Assembly: GCA_035293765.1 (NCBI GenBank) | Contig: DATGMF010000055.1 | Location: 1 to 64,000, forward strand | Origin: DASRHT01 sp035293765 | GTDB lineage: Bacteria > Chloroflexota > Ktedonobacteria > Ktedonobacterales > Ktedonobacteraceae | Direction of reading: 5' to 3' | Length of the DNA: 64,000 nucleotides | Part shown: positions 43,946 to 53,278 of the stretch, piece by piece | Layout: every line of letters starts with the position of its first letter | How positions within the stretch are numbered: position 1 is the first letter of the stretch | Program-made: the position numbers and the translations under genes | The notes under the pieces: model-generated | Told to the model about the DNA's origin: nothing | Seen by the model: the letters and a program-made list of their open reading frames with translations, nothing else | Databases searched by the model: none

Positions 43946-44037
43946 AGCGTGCCTCTCGTCTAGAATAATGAACCTGGTTCTCTAGATTCATCAACGCGAT
44001 GTGCCAGTTTCAGGGCTTTTCCGTTGTCGTCATGCTC

Positions 44038-44140
44038 GCAGGGCTTCGCCCTGCTCGCAAGGGGAGAGAGGTGCAGGCAACGCCGCATCGCGGCGTTGCC
44101 TGCACCTCTCTCCCCTTGCCCTGCGCCCCGTTCGGGGCGC
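44038..44140. repeat. Cluster of three perfect palindromes, one with 30-bp arms
   Basis: GCAGGGC/GCCCTGC around TTC (44038-44044, 44048-44054). Then an exact 30-bp inverted repeat with a 3-nt loop (44057-44086, 44090-44119; ends GCAAGGGGAGAG and CTCTCCCCTTGC). Then GCGCCCC/GGGGCGC around GTTC (44123-44129, 44134-44140). No T-run follows. The middle one is among the longest perfect arms in the window. The remainder of the 43946-44273 gap holds the TetR promoter; no gene is seen. Confidence 0.8.
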
Positions 44141-44205
44141 GAATCCCGTCGGCAGGAGTCAGAGGAGAGGACAACTGAGAAGCCCTGGGTTCAGTTTAAA
44201 CACCC

Positions 44206-44244
44206 TTGACAAATAAAATTTATTGGCTGATAATTAATAATCAG
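44206..44244 (+). promoter_or_regulatory. Promoter and probable self-operator of TetR gene
   Basis: TTGACA (44206-44211), 17-bp spacer, GATAAT (44229-44234). An 18-bp dyad CTGATAATTAATAATCAG (44227-44244, symmetric at 16 of 18 positions) covers the -10 box, as expected for a TetR repressor that shuts off its own gene. Confidence 0.7.
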
Positions 44245-44273
44245 ATCGTCTTTTTATTAATCGAGGGAGGGCA

Positions 44274-44993
44274 ATGGCACGAACCGTTAGACCAGAACAG
44301 TATGCAGCCAAACGGGCGGAAATTCTCAACGCGTTCCAGCAATTGATGCTTAGCAAGGGGTATGAAGACATGGCGATCCAGGATATCCTGGAGAAAGTGC
44401 GGATCTCAAGTGGAGCCTTTCATCATTACTTCGCCTCGCGCGGAGCCTTGCTAGCAGCTTTTATCGAGCGGATCGAGGAGGAGTCGGGGAAGCCGCTCCG
44501 AAAGCTTATCGATGACCCTGAGCTAAGCGCCCGCGAAAAATTCCAGGGCTTTTTTGACACACTGGACCGTTTGAGAATGGAGCGCAAGGCTGAAGTGGTC
44601 AGGATGGGACGTGTCTGGTATTCCGATAGCAATGCCGTTGTACGTCTGAGAGTGGGTGAGGCGCTTGCCCGACAGCGAGCGCAACTGCTAGGCGAGATCG
44701 TCCAGCAAGGTATTCAGGAGGGCAGTTTTGTCGTCGCTTATCCTGACAAAGCCGGGGAAGTCATCATGGCCCTGTTACAGGGGATGGGAGACAGGCATGC
44801 TGAATTACTGTTCACCCTGGATCAGGCAAGCCACAATGATCAGCGTCTCATCGCAGAGATCGTCACTACCCATGCCGCCTATATGGACGCCATCGAACGC
44901 GTATTGGGCGTACCAGCACACACCTTCTACCGCGCCAGTGCCGAAGCCGTGCAACTCTGGTTTGATGCGATGCGAGAGGACGATCAACAATAA
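44274..44993 (+). CDS. TetR-family transcriptional regulator
   Basis: 239 residues. The N-terminal helix-turn-helix is standard: RAEILNAFQQLMLSKGYEDMAIQDILEKVRISSGAFHHYFASRGALLAAF (about 15-64). The ligand domain has no recognisable specificity. GAGGGAGGG ribosome site. It is followed 106 bp later by a membrane methyltransferase-like gene and then an ABC exporter on the same strand, which are natural targets. The operator-like dyad over its promoter argues for autoregulation. Confidence 0.92.
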   Translation: MARTVRPEQYAAKRAEILNAFQQLMLSKGYEDMAIQDILEKVRISSGAFHHYFASRGALLAAFIERIEEESGKPLRKLIDDPELSAREKFQGFFDTLDRLRMERKAEVVRMGRVWYSDSNAVVRLRVGEALARQRAQLLGEIVQQGIQEGSFVVAYPDKAGEVIMALLQGMGDRHAELLFTLDQASHNDQRLIAEIVTTHAAYMDAIERVLGVPAHTFYRASAEAVQLWFDAMREDDQQ

Positions 44994-45099
44994 CATCCAG
45001 GACAAGACTCCTGGCGGGGTTATAACATGCTCTCCACGCCCAATCGGCAAGCGAATGAACCAGCCGATAGAGCGCGCGACAAGGAAAGTGAGAAGGATC

Positions 45100-45801
45100 A
45101 TGAAAACAAGTCTTCAGGCAGAAGGACCAGCGTTTATTCGAAACCTCGTAGTACTATCTGTGATTGGACTTGTCGTGTTTGGGTTGCTGCTGTTTTTGCC
45201 AGCGTGGACGTTCAATTACTGGCAAGCATGGGTTTTTATCGTTGTCTTTAGCCTCTCAACGGCGCTTCCTAGCATTTACTTGAGCGTGAAGAACCCGGCA
45301 GCTCTTGAGCGGCGTATGCAGGCCGGGCCAGCGGCGGAAGCCAGAACCGTGCAAAGAATTATCATCTCTAGTGCATTTCTGTTGTTGCCGGCGATGATGG
45401 TGCTGAGCGCCTTCGACCATCGTTTTGGCTGGTCGCCGGTGCCGGTGGCTATCTCTGTGATTGGGGATGTCCTGGTGGCGCTTGGACTTGGTATCACCTG
45501 GCTTGTGGTTATGCAGAATAACTATGCAGCTGCCAACATCACGGTGGAGTCGGGCCAGAAAGTCATCACCACCGGTTTGTATGGGCTCGTGCGCCACCCG
45601 ATGTATGTGGGCGTACTGATTATGATGGTGGGCATCCCCCTTGCGCTCGACTCCTTGTGGGGTCTGGTTATCATCATCCCTGGCGTAATTGCGCTCGTCT
45701 TCCGCATCCTCGATGAAGAAAAGATGCTCAAGCAGGAGTTAGGCGGATATAGCGAATACACGCAGAAGGTACACTATCGGCTGGTGCCATACGTGTGGTG
45801 A
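45100..45801 (+). CDS. Isoprenylcysteine methyltransferase-like (ICMT/PEMT) membrane protein
   Basis: 233 residues with five or six membrane helices (for example LVVLSVIGLVVFGLLLFLPA, ISSAFLLLPAMMVLSAF, VISVIGDVLVALGLGITWLVV). The C-terminal half has the SAM-dependent membrane methyltransferase pattern: TTGLYGLVRHPMYVGVLIMM (R-H-P-x-Y) followed by EEKMLKQELGGYSEYTQKV (E-E-x(8)-G-x-x-Y). The substrate in bacteria is generally unknown, perhaps a lipid or quinone. The start at 45100 follows AGAAGGA; the frame extends far upstream in the wrong phase of the TetR gene and is discarded. A terminator follows. Confidence 0.87.
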   Translation: MKTSLQAEGPAFIRNLVVLSVIGLVVFGLLLFLPAWTFNYWQAWVFIVVFSLSTALPSIYLSVKNPAALERRMQAGPAAEARTVQRIIISSAFLLLPAMMVLSAFDHRFGWSPVPVAISVIGDVLVALGLGITWLVVMQNNYAAANITVESGQKVITTGLYGLVRHPMYVGVLIMMVGIPLALDSLWGLVIIIPGVIALVFRILDEEKMLKQELGGYSEYTQKVHYRLVPYVW

Positions 45802-45813
45802 GGGCATAAAAAC

Positions 45814-45835
45814 AGAGAGGGTTGTTTCCCTCTCT
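45814..45835 (+). terminator. Terminator after ICMT-like gene
   Basis: AGAGAGGG/CCCTCTCT around TTGTTT (45814-45821, 45828-45835), 13 nt after the stop codon. A weaker hairpin followed by TTTTTT lies at about 45877-45895. Confidence 0.7.
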
Positions 45836-45984
45836 GATCTCACTATAACACGCATGTCAAGCGGAAGGGATCGTCCAAAGAGACGGTCTTTTTTGGCGCA
45901 CTTGCGGCTATACTTGCAAGGGAGCAAGTTTCCTGTAGGGCTGCCGATGGAAGGGCGACCGTTCCATATCAAGGAGGCAAGTAT

Positions 45985-47730
45985 ATGCTGTTCAGGCGCT
46001 ACTTTGTGCTGCTCGCCGCTTATCTCAGGCCGCAATGGTGGCGTAGCCTTTTGCTGGCTGCGCTACTGATCGGCAATACCGGTCTGCAATTGCTCAATCC
46101 GCAACTGCTGAAGATGTTCATCGATACCGCCCTGGCGCGTGGCGTCTCGCTGATGCTGCTCGTTGTGGCGCTGCTCTACTTTGGCATTGCCCTGCTCAAG
46201 CAGTTTGTGTCTATCGCGGATACATATCTGGGGGAACATGTAGCCTGGACGGCAACCAATCGGCTACGCGGCGATCTGGTCGCGCACTGTCTATCGCTGG
46301 ATCTCTCCTTCCACAAAGCTCATACGCCGGGCGAGTTGATCGAACGCATCGACGGCGATATCGATACGCTCTCCAATTTCTTCTCGCGCCTGCTGATCCA
46401 GCTCGTTGGCAGCGGCCTCTTGCTGCTCGGCATCGTGGCGATCTTCTTTCAAATTAGCTGGATTGCAGGCGTGGGCGTAAGCCTGTATGCCTTCATTTTT
46501 CTCAGCGTCATCATCATAATGAGCAAGCGGCTCGTCCCGCTCTGGGTTGCTCAACGGCAGGCGAGTGCGGATTTCTACGGCTTCCTGGGCGAACATCTGG
46601 AGGGGACGGCAGAGATTCGCGCTAATGGTGCGACCGCAGCGGTAATGCACCGCTTTTTCCTGCTGCTCCGCTCATGGTTTCCCATCACATTGAAAGCGCG
46701 TATGGCGACGACCAGGCTGCACATTGCCAATTTCGTGCTGATCTCCGGCGGGCTGTTGCTTACCCTCGTCCTGGGTGTGTATTTGCGTAGCCTGCAGCCG
46801 GCAACGGTGACCGTTGGCACTATTTTTGCTATGTACAGCTACACTTTTCTACTGATCGGCCCTATCTGGTCGATCCAGGCGCAACTTCAGGATCTGCAAC
46901 AGGTTGAGGCATGTATGCAGCGCATTGACGAACTGCTTGGCACCACTTCGGCGCTGCATGATGGACGTGAGACGTCACTGCCACAAGGGCCGCTCTCCGT
47001 AGAGTTCAAGCATGTTACCTTCGAGTATGATGCTGGTGTACCTGTGCTGCGTGATGTGAGCTTCTCCGTTGAGCCGGGGAAGATACTCGGTGTGCTGGGT
47101 CGTACCGGCAGCGGCAAAACTACCCTGGCGCGCCTGATTTTCCGCTTCTACGATTCTCAGCAGGGTTGTGTATATGTCGGCGGCATGCCTGTTCAAGAGA
47201 TGCGTTTGCAGGAATTGCGTCGGCATATCGGCGTAGTGACGCAGGATGTGCAGCTTTTTCAGGCCAGTGTGCGCGACAACCTCACCTTCTTCGACCGCGA
47301 AATCCCCGATGAGCGCATTCTGGCAACCATCGCAGCATTGGGCCTGTCCGCCTGGTATGGCTCCTTACCACAGGGGCTAGATACGATGCTGGGAACTGGC
47401 GCTGTCGGCCTCTCAGCCGGAGAAGCGCAGCTACTGGCTTTCACCCGCGTCTTCCTGCATGATCCAGGAGTGATCATCCTCGATGAAGCCTCGTCTCGCC
47501 TTGATCCTCCAACAGCCGCTTTACTAGAAAATGCTATGGACAAGCTGTTGGCCGGACGTACGACCATCATTATCGCTCATCGCCTCTCGACCGTGCAACG
47601 CACTGACGCTATCCTCATCCTGGAGCATGGCGCTTTGCTCGAATATGGAGAGCGTGAGTCGCTGGCGCGCGATCCTTCTGCGCATTTCTTCCGTTTGTTG
47701 CAGACCGATCTGGAAGGGGTGCTGGCTTGA
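45985..47730 (+). CDS. ABC exporter, permease-ATPase half (subunit 1)
   Basis: 581 residues. Six-helix ABC exporter membrane domain (about 1-310) followed by the ATPase. Walker A is GRTGSGKT at 372-379; the Q-loop is near VVTQDVQL; Walker B is VIILDEASSRLD; the switch His is in AHRLSTVQ. The signature loop is LSAGE (476-480), a degenerate form of LSGGQ. The partner encoded next has a normal LSGGQ, so the two probably make a heterodimer with one consensus and one degenerate site, as in other heterodimeric exporters. AAGGAGG before the ATG. Export of a lipid or drug is likely but the substrate is unknown. Confidence 0.93.
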   Translation: MLFRRYFVLLAAYLRPQWWRSLLLAALLIGNTGLQLLNPQLLKMFIDTALARGVSLMLLVVALLYFGIALLKQFVSIADTYLGEHVAWTATNRLRGDLVAHCLSLDLSFHKAHTPGELIERIDGDIDTLSNFFSRLLIQLVGSGLLLLGIVAIFFQISWIAGVGVSLYAFIFLSVIIIMSKRLVPLWVAQRQASADFYGFLGEHLEGTAEIRANGATAAVMHRFFLLLRSWFPITLKARMATTRLHIANFVLISGGLLLTLVLGVYLRSLQPATVTVGTIFAMYSYTFLLIGPIWSIQAQLQDLQQVEACMQRIDELLGTTSALHDGRETSLPQGPLSVEFKHVTFEYDAGVPVLRDVSFSVEPGKILGVLGRTGSGKTTLARLIFRFYDSQQGCVYVGGMPVQEMRLQELRRHIGVVTQDVQLFQASVRDNLTFFDREIPDERILATIAALGLSAWYGSLPQGLDTMLGTGAVGLSAGEAQLLAFTRVFLHDPGVIILDEASSRLDPPTAALLENAMDKLLAGRTTIIIAHRLSTVQRTDAILILEHGALLEYGERESLARDPSAHFFRLLQTDLEGVLA

Positions 47731-49484
47731 AAATGATGCAACTTTTGTGGCGGCTGATCTGCTATCGTCCCGGCAGCTATGCCTGCAAACCGCTGATGAT
47801 GCTGGCGTGTTATAGCGAACGCATCATTTTTGGTCTGGTGATGCAGGCATTTTTCAACGCGTTACCCACACAAAAGCAGTTAACGCCCGCTCTGTTCCTG
47901 ATATTTTTGCCCTGGCTTATCGCCATTGCCATGCGCCTGCTCATCGTCTACGTGACAACGCATGGCATTGTTCGCTTCGAGTTCGCGGTTGGCGGCCTGT
48001 TGCAACACAACCTCTTCCAGCGTATTCTGGCACAGCCCGGCGCACGTAGTCTTCCTGGCACGATTGGAGAAGCGATCAGCCACTTTCGTGACGATACCGG
48101 CGTGGTGGTCGAACTGCTTGGCAGTCTGGGCGATGCCTTCGCTCTTTTCGTCTATTCAGCAACTGTTTTTATCATTCTGCTGCACGTTAACGTGATAATT
48201 ACTCTACTCGTCTTTATCCCGCTCTGCTGTGTTCTGCTGCTGACACGTCTGGCGCAAAAGAGGCTGGAGCGTTATCGCATCGCCAGTCGCGCGGCCACAA
48301 GCGCCATTACGGGAGCCATTGGCGAGATCTTCGGCGCGGTCCAGGCCATTCAGGTTGCGCGCGCTGAGCGGCATATCGTCGCTCACTTCAATATGCTGAG
48401 CAATCAGCGGCTTATAGCAATGTTGCGAGATCGCGTGATGTCCGATGCGCTCGATGCCTTCTCAGAGAATGTGATTGATATTGGCAAAGCACTAATCCTG
48501 GTATTTGCTGCCCTCCTGCTCTCCGCTGGTCAGTTGCGTCCTGGCGATCTGATCCTCTTTATCACCTATCTGGGTATCGTTACCGATTTTTTCAACGATA
48601 TGGGGCGGCTGCTCGTCCAACTTACGCAGACGCGCATCTCGTTCGAGCGCCTGGTGAAGTTCTTGCAGGGAGCGCCTGCACATAAACTCGCCGCTCACCA
48701 TGCTATGCCCCTGTGGGGAAATATACCGGAGCTTCCTCGTTTGCCTCAGACCATCTCACAGCGGTTGGAGACGTTGGAGGTGCGCAACCTGAGCTATCGC
48801 TATCCAGAGACGGGACGCGGGATCACGGGCGTTAATCTGTGGATCAAGCGGGGAACACTGACTGTGATTACAGGGCGTATCGGCGCGGGCAAAACGACCC
48901 TTTTACAAGCCGTGCTCGGCCTGCTGCCAAAAAACGAGGGAGAGATCTGCTGGAACGGTCAACCGGTTGCCGAGCCAGCGACGTTTTTTGTGCCGCCCCA
49001 TAGCGCCTACACCGCCCAGGCACCTCACCTATTCAGCGCTACGCTCAAAGAGAATATTGTGCTGGGTATGCCGGACGAGGCCATTGATCTGACGAGCATT
49101 GTTCATATAGCCGTGCTTGAGCGCGATATTGGAACTTTCAAGCATGGGCTGGAGACGCAGATCGGCGTTCGCGGCGTCAAACTTTCGGGGGGTCAGGTTC
49201 AGCGTACCGCTATAGCACGCATGCTTGCACACCCGTCCGAATTACTGATCTGCGATGATCTTTCCAGCGCCCTCGACGTAGAGACAGAGCTAGCTCTCTG
49301 GCAACGTCTATTTGCAGCCAGAAAATATACTTGCATTGTCGTATCGCACCGTCGTTCAGTGCTCCAACGCGCTGACCAGGTAGTTGTTTTGAAGGACGGC
49401 CGCATCTCAGCCGTCGGTTCTCTGGAAGAGTTGCTGAAAAGTAGCGCAGAGATGCGGGACATCTGGGCACAACCAGCGCAGTGA
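47727..49484 (+). CDS. ABC exporter, permease-ATPase half (subunit 2)
   Basis: About 585 residues. Six-helix membrane domain to about 330 and an ATPase domain with Walker A GRIGAGKT (383-390), signature LSGGQ (486-490), Walker B LLICDDLSSALD and switch His in VSHRRSVLQ. Walker B ends in Asp-Asp rather than the common Asp-Glu, so the catalytic glutamate is replaced by Asp in this half. Together with the degenerate signature of subunit 1 this places one ATP site as possibly non-hydrolytic. The TTG at 47727 overlaps the previous stop (TTGA); an ATG at 47733 is an alternative. Tight coupling supports a heterodimer. Confidence 0.92.
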   Translation: MKMMQLLWRLICYRPGSYACKPLMMLACYSERIIFGLVMQAFFNALPTQKQLTPALFLIFLPWLIAIAMRLLIVYVTTHGIVRFEFAVGGLLQHNLFQRILAQPGARSLPGTIGEAISHFRDDTGVVVELLGSLGDAFALFVYSATVFIILLHVNVIITLLVFIPLCCVLLLTRLAQKRLERYRIASRAATSAITGAIGEIFGAVQAIQVARAERHIVAHFNMLSNQRLIAMLRDRVMSDALDAFSENVIDIGKALILVFAALLLSAGQLRPGDLILFITYLGIVTDFFNDMGRLLVQLTQTRISFERLVKFLQGAPAHKLAAHHAMPLWGNIPELPRLPQTISQRLETLEVRNLSYRYPETGRGITGVNLWIKRGTLTVITGRIGAGKTTLLQAVLGLLPKNEGEICWNGQPVAEPATFFVPPHSAYTAQAPHLFSATLKENIVLGMPDEAIDLTSIVHIAVLERDIGTFKHGLETQIGVRGVKLSGGQVQRTAIARMLAHPSELLICDDLSSALDVETELALWQRLFAARKYTCIVVSHRRSVLQRADQVVVLKDGRISAVGSLEELLKSSAEMRDIWAQPAQ

Positions 49485-49497
49485 ATATTAGTTCTGT

Positions 49498-49566
49498 AGG
49501 GCAGGAGCCAGCCCTGCCCTGTGAGGTTGCATCCCTGTTAGAGGGCAGGGGCAAGGAACTGCCCCT
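49498..49566. repeat. Two GTAGGG-type palindromes after ABC genes
   Basis: AGGGCAGG/CCTGCCCT (49498-49505, 49513-49520) and AGGGGCA/TGCCCCT (49547-49553, 49560-49566). They fill the gap between the ABC exporter and the convergent lipoprotein gene and probably form its shared transcript ends. Confidence 0.55.
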
Positions 49567-49586
49567 ACCTTGTATAGGAAGTAGGA

Positions 49587-50486
49587 TTAACTGAACACAG
49601 ACAAAATGTTATCAGTGGGGGTGGCGCCTGCCGGAGCTGTAATTTTTACCGGCTCGTTGAACTTGCTATAGTCGATCACGATATCAGAATCGGACGTGAT
49701 GCCCGAAGAGACACCTGTGGAGCTGGTCGTTGAGGTTGCGCCTCCATTTATCGTTATTCCCATCTTGAGTTCCATGCGGTGGACATAAGATGTCGCCTCA
49801 TCGATCCAGAGGTCCAGCGTCAACTTGTTGATGGTGATATTGCTCAGAAGTTTGTTGATATCCGCTTGTTGGCTAGATGGCAGATTCTGGCCGGTCGCAT
49901 TGAGCAAGTCTGCCAGCGCATCTTTGCCAAAAGTGACTGTAATATGGCGCAGGCTTGCCCCGTTGAGCGTTTCGATGCCACGATCTGTAAAATTGGCCTT
50001 CTGTGCCAGGGCTAAAAGCTGGTTGTAGCCTGTTACATTCGAACTGGCAAAAGGATTGTTGCTGGAACCTTTAAAAAGGGTGTTATTTAATTGGTACCAC
50101 TTCCCTTTGGAATTCTGGATATAGAGCTGTTGGCCCATCATGACCATTGAAATGGTGATATTGATGTTCTGATTAGCAGTACCTGTATTGAGGGTAAGCT
50201 GCATGGAGGACTGATCGGGCAGGGCAATATCACCGGTCATTTTTACTTTGGCTGTGCTCTGGGTAGGCGAGGTCGAAGAGGATGTGCCCAGATTGATGGT
50301 ACTTGTGGAGGTCGAGTTCATCACTACATGTTCAGTCTTGAGCTGCTTCATCGCGCTATCACTGCTCTGCAGCAGCGCGAGGGTCGATTTGCTGGCATTA
50401 ACGCCCGGGATACTACAGGCCGTCATGAGCAACAGGAGCATGCCAAGTGCCAGTAAACCACTGTATCTCCGCCTAACTTTCATCAA
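49587..50486 (-). CDS. Secreted lipoprotein, LppX/LprG-like
   Basis: 299 residues. Signal peptide with lipobox LMTAC (about residue 24), so it should be anchored outside. The rest, SALKQLKTEHVVMNSTST, GDIALPDQSSMQLTLNTG, SMVMMGQQLYIQNSKGKWYQL, SLRHITVTFGKDALADLL and INKLTLDLWIDEATSYVHRMEL, has the order of the LppX_LprAFG fold, a half-barrel that carries lipids in mycobacteria. The long Ser/Thr run near the C-terminus is a loop. A role in lipid or glycolipid transport is plausible but the similarity is one of pattern only. An ABC exporter lies convergent to it. Confidence 0.75.
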   Translation of the reverse strand: MMKVRRRYSGLLALGMLLLLMTACSIPGVNASKSTLALLQSSDSAMKQLKTEHVVMNSTSTSTINLGTSSSTSPTQSTAKVKMTGDIALPDQSSMQLTLNTGTANQNINITISMVMMGQQLYIQNSKGKWYQLNNTLFKGSSNNPFASSNVTGYNQLLALAQKANFTDRGIETLNGASLRHITVTFGKDALADLLNATGQNLPSSQQADINKLLSNITINKLTLDLWIDEATSYVHRMELKMGITINGGATSTTSSTGVSSGITSDSDIVIDYSKFNEPVKITAPAGATPTDNILSVFS

Positions 50487-50776
50487 AGCTTCCTTTCAAA
50501 ATAGAAAAACACTAATTGGGGGGTCGCCAGACTCTGTCGGGTACTCATGTTGCTTACATTGCGTAGCGTTTATTGAAAAAGGCTCTTTTGGGTTGAGAAC
50601 CTGCGTTACGCCAGTAAGCCTCAGAATACACATCAATAAAATCTCTAGTAAGTATAACGATTAACTGATCCTTTATATCAATAATTACCTGGTAAAATAT
50701 GGCTATTAACGCAAATCGGAGTATTTACTCGTATGTGAGCATACTCCGACTTTTAGTGATCTAACAGGCAGCAACG

Positions 50777-52204
50777 TCAGACTGCGGCTTTCCTTGCCTG
50801 CCGGTCTATCTGTTCGGCTGCGGCGATATCGTCCTTCATCCAGCGCGCTCCAAAGATGCCGATAAGGCCCGCGATCACCAGCGCGGGTGTGCAGGTCACC
50901 AGCAGAGCTATGCTCAGATCCTGCCCGGCCAGGCCATTCTTGAAGTGCAGGCCATGAGTGGGGTCGAAGTTTGTCGCCAGGACGCCAACCAGCGTGGGAG
51001 CAAAGGCATCGCCTAGCAGGTGAGCGATCAGCAAGGAAATAGCCACCGCTGAGGCTCGCAGGGCCGACGGTACCACATCCTGCGTTGCCGCCGTGCTCGG
51101 CCCTGTATAGACGGTAAGCAGAAGCGTGGTGAGTACAAAGAAGATGGTAAAGATCGGGACGTTATGGATGGTAATAGCCAGCATAAACGATGGTGCGCCC
51201 AGCAGAAAGCCAATGCCGCACACCAGTACGCGCGCCCCCTGGTGATGGCGATTGAGCATATCGGACACATATCCACCTATCACCGTTCCCGCCATACCTG
51301 CCAGCACAATCACAATGCCAGAAAAAAGTCCCGCCTGAGCGGAAGTAAAATGAAAAATGTCCCCTTGCTGTAAGTATGTTGGCAAGAAAGTGACGTTCAC
51401 GCCCAGCACGAAGAAGGCGAAAATCTGCATCAGAATCAGCACCACCAGCGTCTTGATGCGTAGCAAGCTTTTCAGTTGCGTCATGGTATTGGAAGGGACG
51501 CCCAATGTGTGTGGTGGCTCTTCCACTTCTGGCACGTTGCCGAGTGAATGGGAATCGAGATCGATTGCCTCCTCGTCGGCCTGGTTGCGCCGCGGCTCGC
51601 GCACCTTCCATGCCAGCAGCGCCAGCAGCAGACCGGGGATGCCGGTAAAAATAAAGAGTAATCGCCAACTGCCAGGATAAAGGCCCGCGATGGCGCCACC
51701 CAGGGCAAAGCCTGCCAGTATCCCCACGAGTTGAGCGACACTCCACCAACTCATGATCCGCGACCGTTTCTCGCGGCTGAAATAATCGCTCATGAGCGCG
51801 GTGCCGGCGGGAAAATAGCCCGCTTCACCAATGCCTAGAAACATACGCGCGAAGAAAAGCGTGATAAAGTTCGTAGCCAGCGCGGTGGCGGCAGTAGCCA
51901 CGCTCCAGGCGGCGACGCAGCTCGCAACGACGTTCTTGCGCTTGGCCCGATCCGCCCATATCCCCAGAGGCAAGGCGCCAAGCGTATAGATGATCAAGAA
52001 GGCCGAGGCAATATAGCCGATGCCGTCAAGCTGAAAGTTAAGCTCTTTAGCAACAACATTCGCGGCTCCGGTCAGAATATTGCGGTCCAGGTAATTGAGG
52101 AAGCTGATCAAGAACATGACCCAGAAAACGTAACGAGCGTAGCCAGAGGAAGGGCGCTGAGACGTTCTGGTGGTCGTGGCGGTAGGTGGAGCAATCTCAC
52201 TCAT
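50777..52204 (-). CDS. MFS transporter
   Basis: 475 residues with 12 membrane helices and the central loop around residues 205-240 (REPRRNQADEEAIDLDSHS). Motif A between TM2 and TM3 appears as GIWADRAKRKNVVASC (canonical G-x3-D-R-x-G-R-[RK]). Start YARYVFWVMFLISFLNYLDRNIL resembles the anion/spinster-type lineage (LNYLDR), so organic anions or sphingosine-like lipids are possible substrates. The frame runs on to 52381, but the ATG at 52204 follows GGAGG at 6 nt and matches the family's start. Between it and recO lies an intergenic repeat element. Confidence 0.92.
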   Translation of the reverse strand: MSEIAPPTATTTRTSQRPSSGYARYVFWVMFLISFLNYLDRNILTGAANVVAKELNFQLDGIGYIASAFLIIYTLGALPLGIWADRAKRKNVVASCVAAWSVATAATALATNFITLFFARMFLGIGEAGYFPAGTALMSDYFSREKRSRIMSWWSVAQLVGILAGFALGGAIAGLYPGSWRLLFIFTGIPGLLLALLAWKVREPRRNQADEEAIDLDSHSLGNVPEVEEPPHTLGVPSNTMTQLKSLLRIKTLVVLILMQIFAFFVLGVNVTFLPTYLQQGDIFHFTSAQAGLFSGIVIVLAGMAGTVIGGYVSDMLNRHHQGARVLVCGIGFLLGAPSFMLAITIHNVPIFTIFFVLTTLLLTVYTGPSTAATQDVVPSALRASAVAISLLIAHLLGDAFAPTLVGVLATNFDPTHGLHFKNGLAGQDLSIALLVTCTPALVIAGLIGIFGARWMKDDIAAAEQIDRQARKAAV

Positions 52205-52333
52205 GTATGCCTCCAGAGGATGAACGGGTAATAGACATATGCAGGCCGAGGTTGGTCCCGCTAGCGGTAACATAACATAGTTGAATGCGTTTGCATAGCC
52301 ATTAATTTTTGGGTACCGCAATATATGGCTGGC

Positions 52334-52425
52334 GCATTTCCACTTGACATCTTCGGGTGTGATGGTATACTTCCCCCTCAAGGGAGGCGGCAGGAGCTAT
52401 TATATCGACCCGCTAGGGCTTGAAA
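52334..52425 (+). repeat. Duplicated ~90-nt intergenic element, copy A
   Basis: Plus strand: GCATTTCCACTTGACATCT, then TATACT 16 bp after TTGACA (52344-52349, 52366-52371), a small CTTGAGG-type hairpin, and CGACCCGCTAG...TTGAAA. The same blocks recur in the same order at 60407-60535. Either a mobile repeat or a short RNA gene with its own promoter; the recO stop codon lies in its right end (52413-52415). Confidence 0.6.
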
Positions 52426-53222
52426 CTATCCAGGAAGCTCCAGGATTTCAGATCGCGCTCCAGATGGAAGCGCAGCAATCCGTGCATAGCCGACTCTATC
52501 TCCGTTTGCAGACGCCCATCGAGGCGGAAGCGGGGGAAGTGTTCCCAGGACTCGCTGCGCTGCAACAGGCGCAACACTTTCAACGCATTCATTGAGAGCG
52601 CCTGTCCCCATAGATGCGAGCAGCGGGGGCAGAGAGCGCCACCCAGCGAAGGGGTAAAGCCATTCTCTTCCGGTTGCAGCTCGGCGTTACAATGGGCGCA
52701 GGTGCGAAGAACCGGCTCGTAGCCGATAAATGAAAGCAGATTGATCTCGAAATAACGCATGAGCAGCAGCGTGCGTGTATGTTCCTGCGCAGAGGAAAGC
52801 GTTCCCTGCGCGCGCTGCTGTTGTACTTCTATGGCATCGGCCTCCAGGCCGCGCAACGTTTCCAGCAAGAGGGTATAAACGTCGTGGTGGGGAGTGTCGT
52901 CCTCGATAAAGCGGTCGATCAGTTCTGCCAGATAAAAGCCGCAGGTCATATGCCAGAGTTCGGTGCGCAGGTGGGGGAAGTTCTCGTGCGCCTGTGCCTG
53001 GGTCACAATATCGAGGTTGCGGCCCTGAGCCAGGTGGAGCTGGCTGCGACACAATAGCTCAAGATGCCCCGCTTTCCTGCTGCCGGGACGCCGCGCTCCT
53101 TTGGCGACCGTGCGCATCTTTCCTTTGTATGGAGTGAGCAGCGTAAGAACCCGATCAGCTTCACCCAGATCGGAATGTTTGAGAATGATGGCCTCGATAG
53201 AGTAGGTACGTGCCTCGCGCAT
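52413..53222 (-). CDS. recO: DNA repair protein RecO
   Basis: 270 residues. RecO anneals DNA and loads RecA with RecF and RecR. N-terminal OB fold: ARTYSIEAIILKHSDLGEADRVLTLLTPYKGKMRTVAKGARRPGSR, the family's best-known region. The C-terminal helical domain carries a zinc ribbon: CAHCN and, 17 residues later, CPRC. The open frame continues 70 codons further, but those codons are antisense-free tRNA genes (tRNA-Cys, tRNA-Gly), so the start is MREARTY at 53222. The gene is probably transcribed together with the two tRNAs from 53498. Confidence 0.93.
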   Translation of the reverse strand: MREARTYSIEAIILKHSDLGEADRVLTLLTPYKGKMRTVAKGARRPGSRKAGHLELLCRSQLHLAQGRNLDIVTQAQAHENFPHLRTELWHMTCGFYLAELIDRFIEDDTPHHDVYTLLLETLRGLEADAIEVQQQRAQGTLSSAQEHTRTLLLMRYFEINLLSFIGYEPVLRTCAHCNAELQPEENGFTPSLGGALCPRCSHLWGQALSMNALKVLRLLQRSESWEHFPRFRLDGRLQTEIESAMHGLLRFHLERDLKSWSFLDSFKP

Positions 53223-53278
53223 GATGAGTATCCTGAAAACAAAAAGAGACGTGACGGACGCCACATCTCTTAATAAGG

